DNA of 64,000 nt from Ephemerocybe angulata (Eukaryota > Basidiomycota > Agaricomycetes > Agaricales > Psathyrellaceae): contig JAACJK010000013.1 of NCBI GenBank assembly GCA_013368325.1, positions 186,001 through 250,000 of the forward strand. The letters run 5' to 3'. Positions within the stretch are counted from its first letter, which is position 1. Each line of letters starts with the position of its first letter. Below, piece after piece: positions 42,609 to 54,238 of this stretch. The notes under the pieces are model-generated. The model saw only the letters and a list, made by a program, of their open reading frames with translations, was not told where the DNA came from and ran no database searches. Position numbers and translations under genes: made by a program.

Positions 42609-45600
42609 ATGAGCAGCCCTAATAATGATCCAATATCTGCGGAAACTGTCCTTGCGATTCAACGAATCCTCCAGATAGAGCCGAATGCTAAAGGTGACCC
42701 CTTCGATGGGCTATCTGAGGACTTCGATGCGATTGGTGTCCTGAACGGGTTCTTTCCTGACGGTATGCCTGCCTGAAAGCCTGAACGTTGAATCGAACTG
42801 AATGTTTGGACGCACAGAGGCATCACTGGAGCGCATAGAGGGAGTTCAAACACAGCTGGCCGAGACCCAGCAGCGACTGCAGGAAGAGATCGACTCTTTG
42901 CAGGCAGAGCTACAGCGCAATCAGGATCCTGAACGAATGTCAATTATCCAGGAAATGATCTCCGTACGTCGTCAAGCTCTTACTTCTGTAATCCTCGAGT
43001 AACAGTCTGATTCAAGGATCTGCTAGGACAAATGTCGCGTATCCGGGAGAAGGCGACAGAATCTGAAGCAGTTGTGCGCAATATAACGAAGGACATTCAA
43101 GTACTCGACCTGGTGAAGAGGAATCTAATACACTCTACGACTACTATCAAGAGACTCCAAATGCTGGGTACGTGGTTTCACTGGATTCACTCCGACTTGG
43201 CTTTGATGTGTTGTAGTCAACGCGCTCACCCAACTGGAGGACTTGATGAGGGAGAAGAAATACGCGGAAGTTTCACAGAAATTGGGGGTGAGTTTGATCA
43301 CATACTTCCTGGGACGACCGCTGATTCCTTGCTAGGCGGTTAAGCAGATATCGTCGACCTTCAAAAGCTATACTGGAGTGCCTCGTATCGCCAGGCTTTG
43401 GAAGCGCATCAATGATTTGCAGGGGCAGCTCAGGAACCAGCTTGAGGAAGACTTCGATAATTTGTTCGTGCCTTACATTTCTCATCCAAACGATCTTCTA
43501 ACCAAGGTCAAAGCTTTATCCAAGACACGAACAAGCAGATCAAACCCGCCCTCATAGGCGAAGCATGCCATGTCGTCGACGTTTTGGGAGTAGAAGTACG
43601 CAACCACATTGTGGATCGCTTCGTAGGGCTTGAGGTGAAGGAATATCGGCGCATCTTCCGAACCAACGACGAGGCTGGGCAATTGGACAACCTATCCCGG
43701 CGATACGCATGGTTTAAGCGCCTCATCTCAAGCTTTGAGATTGAGCAAGGTAGAGTCTTCCCGGGTGATTGGAAAGTGGGCTGGCATTTGTTGGCCAAGT
43801 TCGCTGAAATTACCAGGTGAGTACGATCCACCTACATATGATATGGGGGTGCTTACAAGCGCAGGGACCACCTCACGACCTTGTTGACCAAGATCGGCCC
43901 TTCGCTCACGGTCAAGAGTCTTCTCGAGAGCATCCAAATTACCCTGGAGTTCGAAGCAGCGATGTCGAAGAAGTTTGTTACACCTGTATGTTTGCCTGTT
44001 CTGTCTGCATCTTGCTCTGCCCTGATAACGCGTCAAGTTCCAAGATATCTTGAAGGCCACCGATATGACCCATTCACAGCCTGGACAGTCCATCACTTCG
44101 GTGTTTGAGCCTCACATGAACATTTTCATTGACGCCCAAGACAAGTCAGTATGGAACCCACTTTTTAACACGCTGCGCATTAATGTGTTTCAGGGCACTC
44201 GCCGATATGCTGGCCCCTCATCGAGGGAACAAGGCGTACAAACCTGCGCCTCGCACATCGACGTCCACTGAGCCGGGAGAAGAGGAGAGCAGCGAGGCCG
44301 CACCACCGACCATTTTACCCACATCTACAGATCTATTCTATTTCTATGCTCAGACGTTGGACCAGTGTGCCAGCTTGTCCACGGGACAGCCACTATACGA
44401 CTTGGCCAATCTGCATAAGAAGTGGCTGAGGATCTATGCCGGTGAGGACCATGTGTTACACCCCGGTTTGTCGTGAACTCAATCTCTTCGCAGATGAGGT
44501 CTTGACAATGGGCTCCAAGCGGTATGTGTGGATACCCTCATCATCACTCCCTTACCTCTGATGGTGTGCTTCAAGTCCCCCAACCCAGATTCGCAAGTCT
44601 ACGGAAAGTCGCCTCGATGTTGAGTTGCTGAAGCAAACTTGTATCATCATCAACACTGCGGACTACTGTCAAACTACTGCTATTGAGGTGTGACTTACGC
44701 TTTTGACGGTACCATGCGTGTTCTGACGCGAATTGTATAGCTCGAAGAAAAGATCAAAGAGAAAATCAATCCGGAGTTCAAGGAGAAGATTAGTTTCCAG
44801 GCCGAACGAGACTTGTTCATCAGGTCAGATAAAGTTCTCCTGTTACATGACTTGACAGATTCTAACTGGGATGCAGCACCATCTCGTCAGCGATAGGAGT
44901 GCAACTGAGAGAGTTTGAGGTGACTTGCGATACGTCGTTCACTACTCTCGGTCGGACGTCTTGGTCCAGCGTTAGCCAAGTCAGCGGTCCATCGGCTTAC
45001 ACGGGAGACCTTGTCAAGGCTGCGGAACAGATGACCGAGCTCATTAAACCGCTAATTGAGCAGAAGAAGTATCTGCGCAATTTCTTCGACAAGGCATGCA
45101 GGTATGCTCAGGCAGCACCTGAACACAGAAGCAATATGTTGACGCAGGTATCTAGCCTCATTCTCGTCAAATTCACAAACTCCTTCGTTCGCAGTCGGCC
45201 ACTGAAGGAAATAGGCGCTGAACAGGTACATTCCATTAACTCTGAATTTCATTTGTCCCCAGTCGACTAACCTAATCACCCCATGTGCTGCCCCACAGCT
45301 TCTCATTGATTTGCAGTCTGTAAAGGGGTACCTTGCAAAGATGCCTGGGGATGCTTTGACGACAAACACGTACGTGAATTCTGTGATCCGGCTCGCATGA
45401 CCCACTGATCTTCGTTGACAGGTATACCCGCGCATTGAACAAGACTTCTTCGAGATTGGAGGCGTTGCTGAAGGTCATTGTTACTCCCGAGGTTAGCCCA
45501 TGCAACTTTCAAGTGAAGTATACTAGTCTCAGCGTCCTTGGTTTTGACATGCAGGATCCGCCTGAAGGCTTCATCCTCAACTATACCCTCTTGATTGGAG

Positions 45601-46145
45601 ACGCTTCCTTCACAAACTTCCAAAAGGTAGGCACCGACTCATTTGTGCCCTTGGTAACCAACATAGATCTCACACCTTTTTACTCCCGCTCGCCTTGCCT
45701 CGCTGCCTCCTTACCACCGCTCCTCACGCGCACACCCTCGCAGATTCTCGACCTGAAAGGAACCCCCAAGAACGTTCAAAACAATCTCCTGGATACCTTC
45801 CTTTCTATCACAAGCACCAAGACAGATTTAGAAAGCACTTCTTTCCTCTCCTCTCTGGACATGGACCCGCCCGTTACTGGTCACGTCGGCGGGAGCCTCA
45901 TCAGCCCGGGTGGCAGTAGGATGATGGGTCTGCCAATGCATGTCCCTGGAGGACTCGGAGGGGACAATGGTAGTCTATTTGGTGGGTTGTCCGCCCCACC
46001 GCAAAGTGGTCCTCCCACAGGACCTGGCGGTGTGGGTGGAGATAATGGGAATGCTGCGAAGCCGGGCGAGTCGAAGCAAGTTTTCTCAGACTTCCGCCGC
46101 TTTGTGAGCTTTGGGCTGAGGAAGGACACAGCTCCCCCTTCTTAG
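42609..46145 (+). CDS. VPS53: VPS53, GARP tethering complex subunit
   Basis: VPS53 is a subunit of GARP (with Vps51, 52, 54), which tethers endosome-derived vesicles to the trans-Golgi network. The gene is split by many short introns. The first exon ends in GFFPD, followed by the N-terminal coiled coil LERIEGVQTQLAETQQRLQE, then MSRIREKATESEAVVRNITK, QLEDLMREKKYAEVSQKLG and GAVKQISSTFKSYTGVPRIA. The middle carries DKFATT-type helical segments such as NDEAGQLDNLSRRYAWFKRL and DLFYFYAQTLDQCASLSTGQ. The end has VKGYLAKMPGD, ALLKVIVTPEDPPEGFILNY and a glycine-rich region. It terminates with VFSDFRRFVSFGLRKD, as fungal VPS53 does. I did not count all exons, so internal borders are approximate. Confidence 0.92.
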
Positions 46146-46537
46146 TCTAGTCGAAGTATGTAGTGGGCTTAGGATTTAGCTCAAGGTCTGCGATGTTTCG
46201 TTAGAATACTGTCTCTGATGTTCTTTGGATTTGTCAATAATAGGAGGGTGTTATATGGTACATGAGGGTTGCTGACATATTTGCCTTCGAGATTCACGAT
46301 CCTGCTGGTAGCAAAATGAGAGTGGGTACGACGTCGCTAAAATATCCTCGGTGTAGCCAAGTGCATGCACGGACCATGGATTGTTCAAAAACAGATGGAA
46401 GCGAAGATTGCCGAAAGGAATGATGAGATGGGATGAGATCGATGAGAGAGGGGTCGTAGATACGAAGTACAACAAACATTGGTTAAGGAAGAAGAAGAGG
46501 TGAAAACTACGTTGACATAGTCCCGGAAAATGTCCAA
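46146..46537. other. Convergent spacer
   Basis: This is the 3' regions of VPS53 and the membrane-protein gene. No gene is seen. Confidence 0.6.
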
Positions 46538-49500
46538 TTAGGGAGTAGGGTCTCTGGGCGGTTTGGGACTTTCACTAGTCCGAGTGAACAACGATGTAAC
46601 ACTCGTCGTCGCATGTCTCAACTGACTCGTCGCATTCGATGCAAATCGTGTAGAACCGAAAGGCGTGGTCGAGAACGCGGAAGCTGACCCAGTCCTTGAA
46701 TGTGTCACGGGTGGCCGCGCAGTTACACTCGACGAGGGTGAATGGAGGCCAAGCACTCTCTCAGCGATGTAGTTCGGGGACGACAGACCTACTACGGGTG
46801 GCGGTGTTGGCGGTGGGTTCGAGCTAGCAGTGTCAGCCTCTGGGGACACACGCGTCGCGCTGGGCCCGCCTTCGGGGGTGTGGAATGTGGGTATGCTGGG
46901 GAATGGGTATAATGAGCTCGATGCGCTCGTGCGGACACTCGCGAGACCTCCGCCTTCGGTTATGATACGACGCGTCCTTGGGTCCATCCCGGCGGCGTGT
47001 CCATGTGAGATACCGTCGGAGTCGCTATGACGGAAGTCCACGTCGCCACTGGAGACGTCGAAACTGTCGGTCGGAGACTCCATGTACTCAAGAGGCGGGT
47101 GGACGTGCACTGGGTCGCTACGTGTCGAGGATCCTGATACGCTGAAGCGGGCGTGTTGGTGCGGAGAAAGGAACTGGGAGGCGGGAGGAATCATAATCTG
47201 AGGGGGAGTGACGCCATTAGAACCTTTGGACTTGGGTGACGAGTCGTTGCCCGATCCACTGTTATCCCCACTGCCGTTGTTGTTACCGTCGCTGTCATGT
47301 CCGTGCTCCGCCGGGTTGGTCGACATTGGGGCACTATTGGTACTGCTCCATCTAGAGCGCTCCTCAGGCAGCCCAAGCCCTGGTCCTTGAGGCGTGCTGT
47401 ACCTTCTCGTGTCGTTGTTCAACGAGCTAGAATCCGTGTTTTCTTTGGACTGGGAATACGCCGAGACGTCCGATGACTGTGACATGTCCAAGAAGGAGTT
47501 TCGCATGCCTGTGTCCGACTCGGCGAAGGGGGGCGTAAAGGTAGGGATAGGTGTCGCCGGAGTGATCTGGAGTGGGAAGCGAGAAGTGCTTTGAGACGAC
47601 CCGGAGCGCGCCGGCGGCAACGCGGACACGCGATTCGAGTAAGTCCCCTGTGAAGTTGAAGGGCGGGGTTGGGGAGGCGAAGGTGACGATGACCATCTGC
47701 TGCCGGGGCCCTGTTGGAAGTGGGAAGATGACGATGGAGTGTTAGGTTCGGGGAGGGGTGGTGGGTCTTCATGTGCGATCCAAGAGCTTTGTCCTAATAG
47801 ACTGCTTCTTGGGGGGCCGAATGTGCCGCTGGACCTTGGCAAACCCCCGCTGTGCGGAACAGCGAGGGCTTCGTCTGTAACGGGCGATGTAGGCTCGCTC
47901 TGGCCGGTATACCTATCGCTGAAGTCTGAGCGGGTTGGCGATGGGCGGGTCAATGATGGAGGAACGGCGACCACTCGCGACGCGCTAGGCTGCTCCGGCA
48001 GGTCGCCCAATGTATGGGAGTGGGACTGCCGTCGCTGGAAGCGCGGAGAATCAGGGGGCAGAGATCCCAACTCCATAGACATCGTGGGTCGGTGTCTTGG
48101 GAAACTCGCCTTGCTAGTACGTGGACTTAAACTTCGAATGAGCTGCCGTACAGCAGTGCCGCTCAGAAGAGTCGGTGTTTCGTCAATGCTTTGGTCCATG
48201 AGGCTTCCCCTGTCCTCCTTCGAGAGGTCTCGTACAGGGTAGGGAGGCGTCAAAGAGGAGGTGTAAGATGTTACAGGCGACTTCTCTTTTTCGAGTGCCC
48301 TTGACTTCCTGATATGCGAAGACGGCAACGCAGTGGGTATTGAAAAGGACTGGGTGACTGAACGTGGGACAGAAGGGGGAGAGTCGCCACTGCGATGTGA
48401 GATCGAAGCTGCGTATGAAGGGGGAGCAAGATGTGGTTCCCCAGTGGCTTCTGGGTCGACGGGAGCCGTCATATACGACAGGGACATCGATCCTGGAGTG
48501 GGCGCTTGAGGTGGACGTGGTAGGGCCATCTCTTCATGCGAAGGATGCTGGAAAGGGAGGTTAATGTCATAGCTGGGTGACCATGACCGATTGTCACTGA
48601 CACGTCTGCTTTCCTTGCCTTTTTGCTTGCCCTTCGACCTCCCATAGCTACTTTCCTTCGACCCTGGGGCGATTCCAAGTGTCCGCATGAACTTCGCGGG
48701 CCGCAAAAAGGAAGGCGTTCTCGATCCTGTGCGCTCACTGGAGGAGAGTATGGTGGAGTTGTTGTCGTACTGCAAGGTTCGTGGATCATTGCTCTTCTCG
48801 TCATAGATGTCGGAATGCCGGAACTGAATCCCTAGGCTATCGCGCGCACGCCCTTGTTCGACTTCGCGTTTCCACTTGAGGAAGCTACTCTTTTCACTAT
48901 TCCTCTTCCCGTTTTTTGATGGTCGCTGAGAAGAAGGACTTTGCCCTTGTACTATCACGATATCCTGTTCTGGCTGAAGGGGAGGGTTCTGCCCAATTTC
49001 GATAATGTCGCCCGCTTCCTGTGCTTTAGGGCCGTAGAAGGCAGATTCAGATGCCCTCCACCGTTCGCGCTCTAGCTGATACTTCTTACGTGGCCGGTAG
49101 ATGAAGAAGAAGTAAAGACATCCAGAGAAGAGGCAGAATGCAAGGACGCCTGCTAAGGCGAAGGCAGCGATGGTTCCTTTTGGGTACGAGGATGAAGAGC
49201 CGACAGGAGTGGGGGGGTGGTTTGTGGGGCTTGCGTACTGGGGAGGGGCATCATGGTCAGCAAGAGGAGAGTCCTGGCAAGTGGGCAACTGACAGTGGTA
49301 AAGAGGAATACACGCCAAACCCTCCTTCAGCTAGTGCGAGCTTTCCTCCGCCTTCGTTAGTTACCACAACTGTATGGGTAACATTGGGATCCAATCCCGT
49401 GGAATAGTGAAGGAGGGCGTCGCGCGAGAGAAAGGAGGACCTCCCTGAATAGGACACGGTTTGATTATCGACAGTGACCGAATAATTTCCGGACTCTGGT

Positions 49501-50301
49501 GACGTCGTGCCTTGTAGTGTGAAAGCAGCCCCTGTAGTTGCACAGGTTTTCAATTATGTATCGAAATGAAACGCAACATAAGCACGTACCTCGAAACCGA
49601 GCGGTAGCTTGATCGCCTAGGAAGTCAGATTCGTGAAAATTCGTGGCACCATCGGACGCAAAACTCCATCGCCCCAGAAACGCAACTTCGCTAGCATTAA
49701 GGTGAGATAACCGGTATAAACTGGTGGTGACGATGAGAGGTTTGCGTGGCTGGGTTGAGCATGATCAAACACGCACGTAGATGGGTCTGACGAATTAACA
49801 TTGGGAGGATTAGACGCAACGATTGCCCTGCCAAAGGCAACTGACGCGGTGTCAGGTTTAGAGTCGGGGAACCGTGCAGTCAACGTGACGGTATGAAGTC
49901 GTTCGGGGAGATCGGTGAGAGTAGCAAGGACATTTTGTGGGAGGTTGGCTGCAGGGTCGGCGACGTTTGTACCGTCAAGACTAATGGTGTAGGATGCGTT
50001 TGTGACATTCCCATGTAGCTGAATCCCACTTCCTGAAACGCAAGCTAGTTCTAGTGTTAATACTTCAGAAATTTAAGATACACTCGCCTATCCATGCGAT
50101 CGTCAGAGAAGCCCCTTCCAACGATGTGATGTGGAAGCTTGTGCCTTGGCCTTTGACTCCTTGGGCTGTTGCGTATCCGGATCCAGTATAGTATGGGTTC
50201 CAGCCCGCGCCAGTGTTAGGTGTAGAAAGAGTATCCGCGAAAGGAGTGTAAGAGATGGCAGGGGATGTGTCGTTGACATAGAATTGCACGGTGGTGGCCA
50301 T
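46538..50301 (-). CDS. Single-pass membrane protein with beta-sandwich-like ectodomain
   Basis: Exons on the minus strand start at 50301 with MATTVQFYVNDTSPAISYTP. The ectodomain contains two repeats of a galactose-binding-like pattern: SFHITSLEGASLTIAWIG with SGIQLHGNVTNASYTISLDG, and later GAAFTLQGTTSPESGNYSVT. It has several Asn glycosylation sites. After a Ser/Pro spacer comes one membrane helix (GTIAAFALAGVLAFCLFSG) followed by YRPRKKYQLERERW. The cytoplasmic tail of about 800 residues, one exon, is Ser/Pro-rich and disordered. This architecture is common in Agaricomycetes; the function is unknown, perhaps wall or surface sensing. The first intron uses a GC donor (after 50088). No signal peptide is visible at the chosen start, so an upstream exon may be missing. 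Confidence 0.75.
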
Positions 50302-50718
50302 GTAGCTTCGGACTCATACGAGGCGACCTCGAGTCCGGCAGCTGGGCGACTTCGCAAACGGGGGAGAGGAGAGGCCAGAAGAGAGTGGACGACAGCTTCC
50401 GTTATATCAAGCCTTGGATTGATGAGACGGAGTGGAAGAAGAGAGCAATATACCGAGATCAGACAGGATTATCGAGTCCAGAACGGATGTAAGGAGGCTT
50501 AGGAAGGGGGAGCGCGGATAAAAGGCTCTTAGGTGGTGGTAGACTCCAGAGTCCACAGGAGGCTCGGTCTCCGGAGGGAAACGCAATTATCGGAAACGCA
50601 ATTGCCCACATTTGTCGTGCAGCAGTCAGCGCGCGCAATAGACCAGTTTGGTAGAATCTGTTTGCAGACGCATGATAATGGTAAGTAAGTGAGGAAAGGG
50701 TGCCAGGCAGATGGATTG
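50302..50718. other. Spacer without a clear gene
   Basis: This is presumably the promoter of the membrane-protein gene. A signal-peptide exon could be hidden here, but I could not identify one. Confidence 0.4.
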
Positions 50719-51135
50719 TCATACCGACCGAGACAGTGGGTAATTGCCATCGAATATCACGAATCTAATCTGGTCCTCTTCCACTGTCAGGCCTTCGTTC
50801 CCCTTCCGGATGTTGGTTTCCTGCCCATGCCTTGACTGCCTTGGACACGACGCAAAGTCCTGCCGATGCAAAACATCCGAAGACGACAACGAACATATGG
50901 CTTGCATAAAAAAACTCTTGAGTTTCTCGTCATTTACTTCATTGCCTGTAGGTTGAGCGCTCCTCCGTGGGGACCTTTGGGGGCTGGATATCCGCGAATC
51001 GCTTGCCGTTGAAGATCTCGAAATGGTAAGGTGGTAAGGTGATGGGGGCTCGACGAATAGGGCACGCCGCACGAGGGGGCCACCTCCTCCGACAAGGGCG
51101 GTTATGGTAAGAATCGGTAGATAAGTAGAAGGCAT
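50719..51135 (-). CDS. Hypothetical protein
   Basis: The frame from MPSTYLPILTITALVGGGGP has a hydrophobic N-terminus, then a Ser/Arg-rich stretch. The C-terminal part, RHGQETNIRKGNEGLTVEED, QIRFVIFDGNYPL, looks like a real protein. I know no family. It is open 61 codons further upstream. Introns are possible between the halves. Confidence 0.35.
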   Translation of the reverse strand: MPSTYLPILTITALVGGGGPLVRRALFVEPPSPYHLTISRSSTASDSRISSPQRSPRRSAQPTGNEVNDEKLKSFFMQAICSLSSSDVLHRQDFASCPRQSRHGQETNIRKGNEGLTVEEDQIRFVIFDGNYPLSRSV

Positions 51136-51493
51136 TAGGAAGGGGAAGTCGATACAGGTTGGACCTTCCAAAAGTAATCTCGTTGGATGATGAACTTGGA
51201 TCGTCTGACAGGGGCAACTTGAGGCTCGGCAGTGCAGCGGCAAAGGTTTTTCGGAAGTTGATTCTGTCAAACTCCGACAGTGATCCGGTCGGCAAGGTTG
51301 AGGAATTGGGACATGCACAAGCTGGCCACGCCTTTCTCTGCAACCACTGCGATGTTCACCCCAGAACTATGTGCATTGTGACGGTATGTGCATCTCAGAG
51401 GTCCGAATAATACCGAATACTCATCTTCACGGAGCTTTAGAGTTAGCTTCCACCACATATTCTTAAACACGAACGATTTTATGCTATTCAAAA
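51136..51493. other. Spacer
   Basis: This holds the promoter of the Mg-chelatase-like gene. No gene recognised apart from the upstream extension of the hypothetical frame. Confidence 0.45.
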
Positions 51494-53557
51494 ATGGAGC
51501 AGGAACCTCCTGTCCATCTGCTTGGTAGCCCTGGGTTCTTTCCGGCTCTGATTAACCACATCAAGTCCCTCTCTAACTTTCCCTCACTTCCGCTGGACCA
51601 AGTCACCGTCCAGTCCGTTCTCCTCTGTTTGATCGCAGGAGAGAAACACCTAATCCTCCGAACCCCCGAGGAAGATATTGGCCTGGCGGTCAAACTGGTT
51701 GCTTGGGTAAGTCAAACGTTCTGCCCGCCGGACCTCGAGGCTAGTGGGGAGCCACTCCAAAGCCACTCCCAAGATCTTGCCGATTTCGCGGGGTGCTGTT
51801 TCGGTACGCTCAATCCGAGGGCGCCCAATGACATGTGCAGACACGTCTATTGTGTGTTCGCGTCCTAATGACGCCTCAATGCCAGTGCCGCAGGAGACAA
51901 TCAATACACTGCCTTGCTTCTATCACTATCCCCCTTCTGAGGTCCTGAAACAACCCGATTTCAGAGGTCATAACCTTGAAAGGCTGGTTCAGCGCACCCC
52001 ATCACCACGCCTTGATATCCTCAATCTCCTGACTTCCCGCATCACGCCCTAACTGACAAGCTTTACTTATCCAGACATTGACCTATGTCTTCAACTATTC
52101 GACCCATAAAGTTAAGATACGGTCACGATCCTCTACTTCAGGACGAGGTTTCTTGGAGTCTTTGTTCCTCCCGAAAGCCGGGGGTCCAGGACGGTTGTCA
52201 CGCACTGGAACCAAGGCCGTCCTGACACCTCGATATCCGAGATCAGTGTCTTATCCAAATGACTTGTCTCAAGCACCAACACAAGTTGCTGAACAGCCGC
52301 TTGGGTTAGATCCCGATAGTCCAAATACTATATCACCTCGTCTCCACCATTCTGTCACCGAGCCGGCACCCATTCGACTAAAAACAGATGCTTCGGACCT
52401 TCCGCGCGCCCTAATTCTTTCTGGAGTTGAGAAGGGCAGCAGCGACTTCCAACAGGAACTTTCAGATGTGATTTCTGAAAGACGGGTTTCGACAGGGGGG
52501 TACGGTGGCGGCGTTTCGAACTTTCCTCCCGGATTTATAGCCATATACATTTGTTCTATTAACGACACAGAACGGCCATCGATACACAAGAGTCTGGTGC
52601 GTGTGTCCCTTAAGCCCGAAAACTAATATCTGACGGTTTACCTGCATAGCTTGACAAGTTCTCAATCAGTCATAACATATTCATTTCACAACCAATACGA
52701 CTTGCCCTGCAGGCATTGCCGTTCTCTCCGATGAATTCATTTTCACAAACTCCATCCTTCTCATATTCAAATCCCGGATCGCCAACCGTTTCATACCAAG
52801 TCCCATTGCCTCAAGCGCAGACGCCACCTTACTTCGCGAAGCCACTCCCTGCCCCCAACCCAACAGACATCAGAGCTCCTCTGGAACTCCTCCATTCGCT
52901 CGAGAACCAATATCTCAGTTATTTATTGACACACTCCGGAGACACTGCCGGGCGACCCACTTCACCCCCGAACTAGGAATGTACCTATCAGACCTTTTTG
53001 CAGCGGCCCGCCACCATCCGCGTTTAGATGGAATGCTGCTCACCGCGAAAGCGAGAAAAGACGCGGAGGACCTCGCTCGGGCAGCTCGTGTCATTGGATC
53101 TGACTTGACTGGAATGGAACTTATTCGACCTGTGGATAAAGACGACAATGAATCGGAGTACTTCGACGCGCAGAGCGACACTCGGTACCTGCGAACGATA
53201 GACGAATCCTCGACCACCAACTTACTCCGCAAGGACTCCTTCTCGAAGATTTCGTCGATGGGGCTCGACGACGATGCTATGGACGTGGAGGAGGTTCTCG
53301 TGTCTGATGTTACGGAGGTGGACGTGGCTCGAACAATGCCGAGGGTTGTCACACATAGGTTGCGATTGCGAGACGGGCCTGAGGATGAAGTCTTGGCGAG
53401 TGCCGTGATTGGTGCCACTTTTGGAGGTTCATTCGCCACCAAAACGGCTCCTCCTTCCTTCGAACGAACGGAGACAGGAGTACAGCAGAGTTTACAGAAA
53501 GGTTACGAGGGACTAACAGTGAAGGACGTTCTGGTGGACATCTTGAACAAGGTCTAG
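51494..53557 (+). CDS. MoxR/Mg-chelatase-like AAA protein, fungal type
   Basis: Starts MEQEPPVHLLGSPGFFPALI. The segment VTVQSVLLCLIAGEKHLILR followed by TPEEDIGLAVKLV resembles fungal proteins related to magnesium-chelatase subunit I and MoxR ATPases. Walker A is not obvious, as in other fungal members I recall. Later parts: LPRALILSGVEKGSSDFQQE and LSDVISERRV (the Walker B to sensor region), FPPGFIAIYICSINDTERPS, HKSL, LDKFSISH. After a Pro-rich insert comes MYLSDLFAAARHHPRLDGML, and it ends VVTHRLRLRDGPEDEVLASA with YEGLTVKDVLVDIL. Several introns are present (e.g. ending before 52078, 52651 and 52976); their borders are approximate. The naming rests on weak pattern memory. Confidence 0.6.
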
Positions 53558-54238
53558 GCGATCCATTCCCGTGTAGGCGAAGCGGTAGGTGCTTTGCTGT
53601 GCGCCGTGTCTAGTGTTCAGTGTTAACAGCATTGGTGTCATCTAGGAGGCAAGTACGTCGTCATCAAAGCAACGCCACTGCGGCCATTGGACGCCACTCC
53701 AACCTCAGAGTGCATAACGCGTCTAGCGGCAGGCTCTCGGCTACTTGCAAGTAGTCGAAATAGTCTCTGAACATGTAGTCACTAGGGGCTACTTATCTGT
53801 TATCGCAGACACTATTTGTAAGTAACAAAGGCAGGACCTATTCGTCTTCTCCCCACAATATGACGACTACACAGCGCCCTCCCAGAATGGACTGGAAATG
53901 GACTTCAAATAACGAAATGGGGCCGCATCAGAATTAGGTGGCGATAATCCACGCGCTCACACGAATCAAGTCATAAGATTCTCAAAAGACTCTCTTCAGC
54001 TCTCTTCCCACTGCAATGATTGGTCTTCCACAGGTCTATTCAAGTGTTATTGCTAATTGCTCCCGCACATGGTGTTATCGCAGCGGTATTGACGAAATGG
54101 CTGACAAATCTTCGCAATAATATGGCGAATCTCTTTCGGACGGCCATGTTGCATGGCATAAGGAGTGTGGAATATCCGAGCTCGGCTTGTTTCTCCTTAC
54201 TCTCTCTGTTCTCTATCATCGCGATAGGTTGACCACTG
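53558..54238. other. Intergenic region
   Basis: 680 bp between two plus-strand genes. It contains AGGCGAAGCGGTAGGTGC-type GC stretches and the promoter of the zinc-cluster regulator. No gene. Confidence 0.55.
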
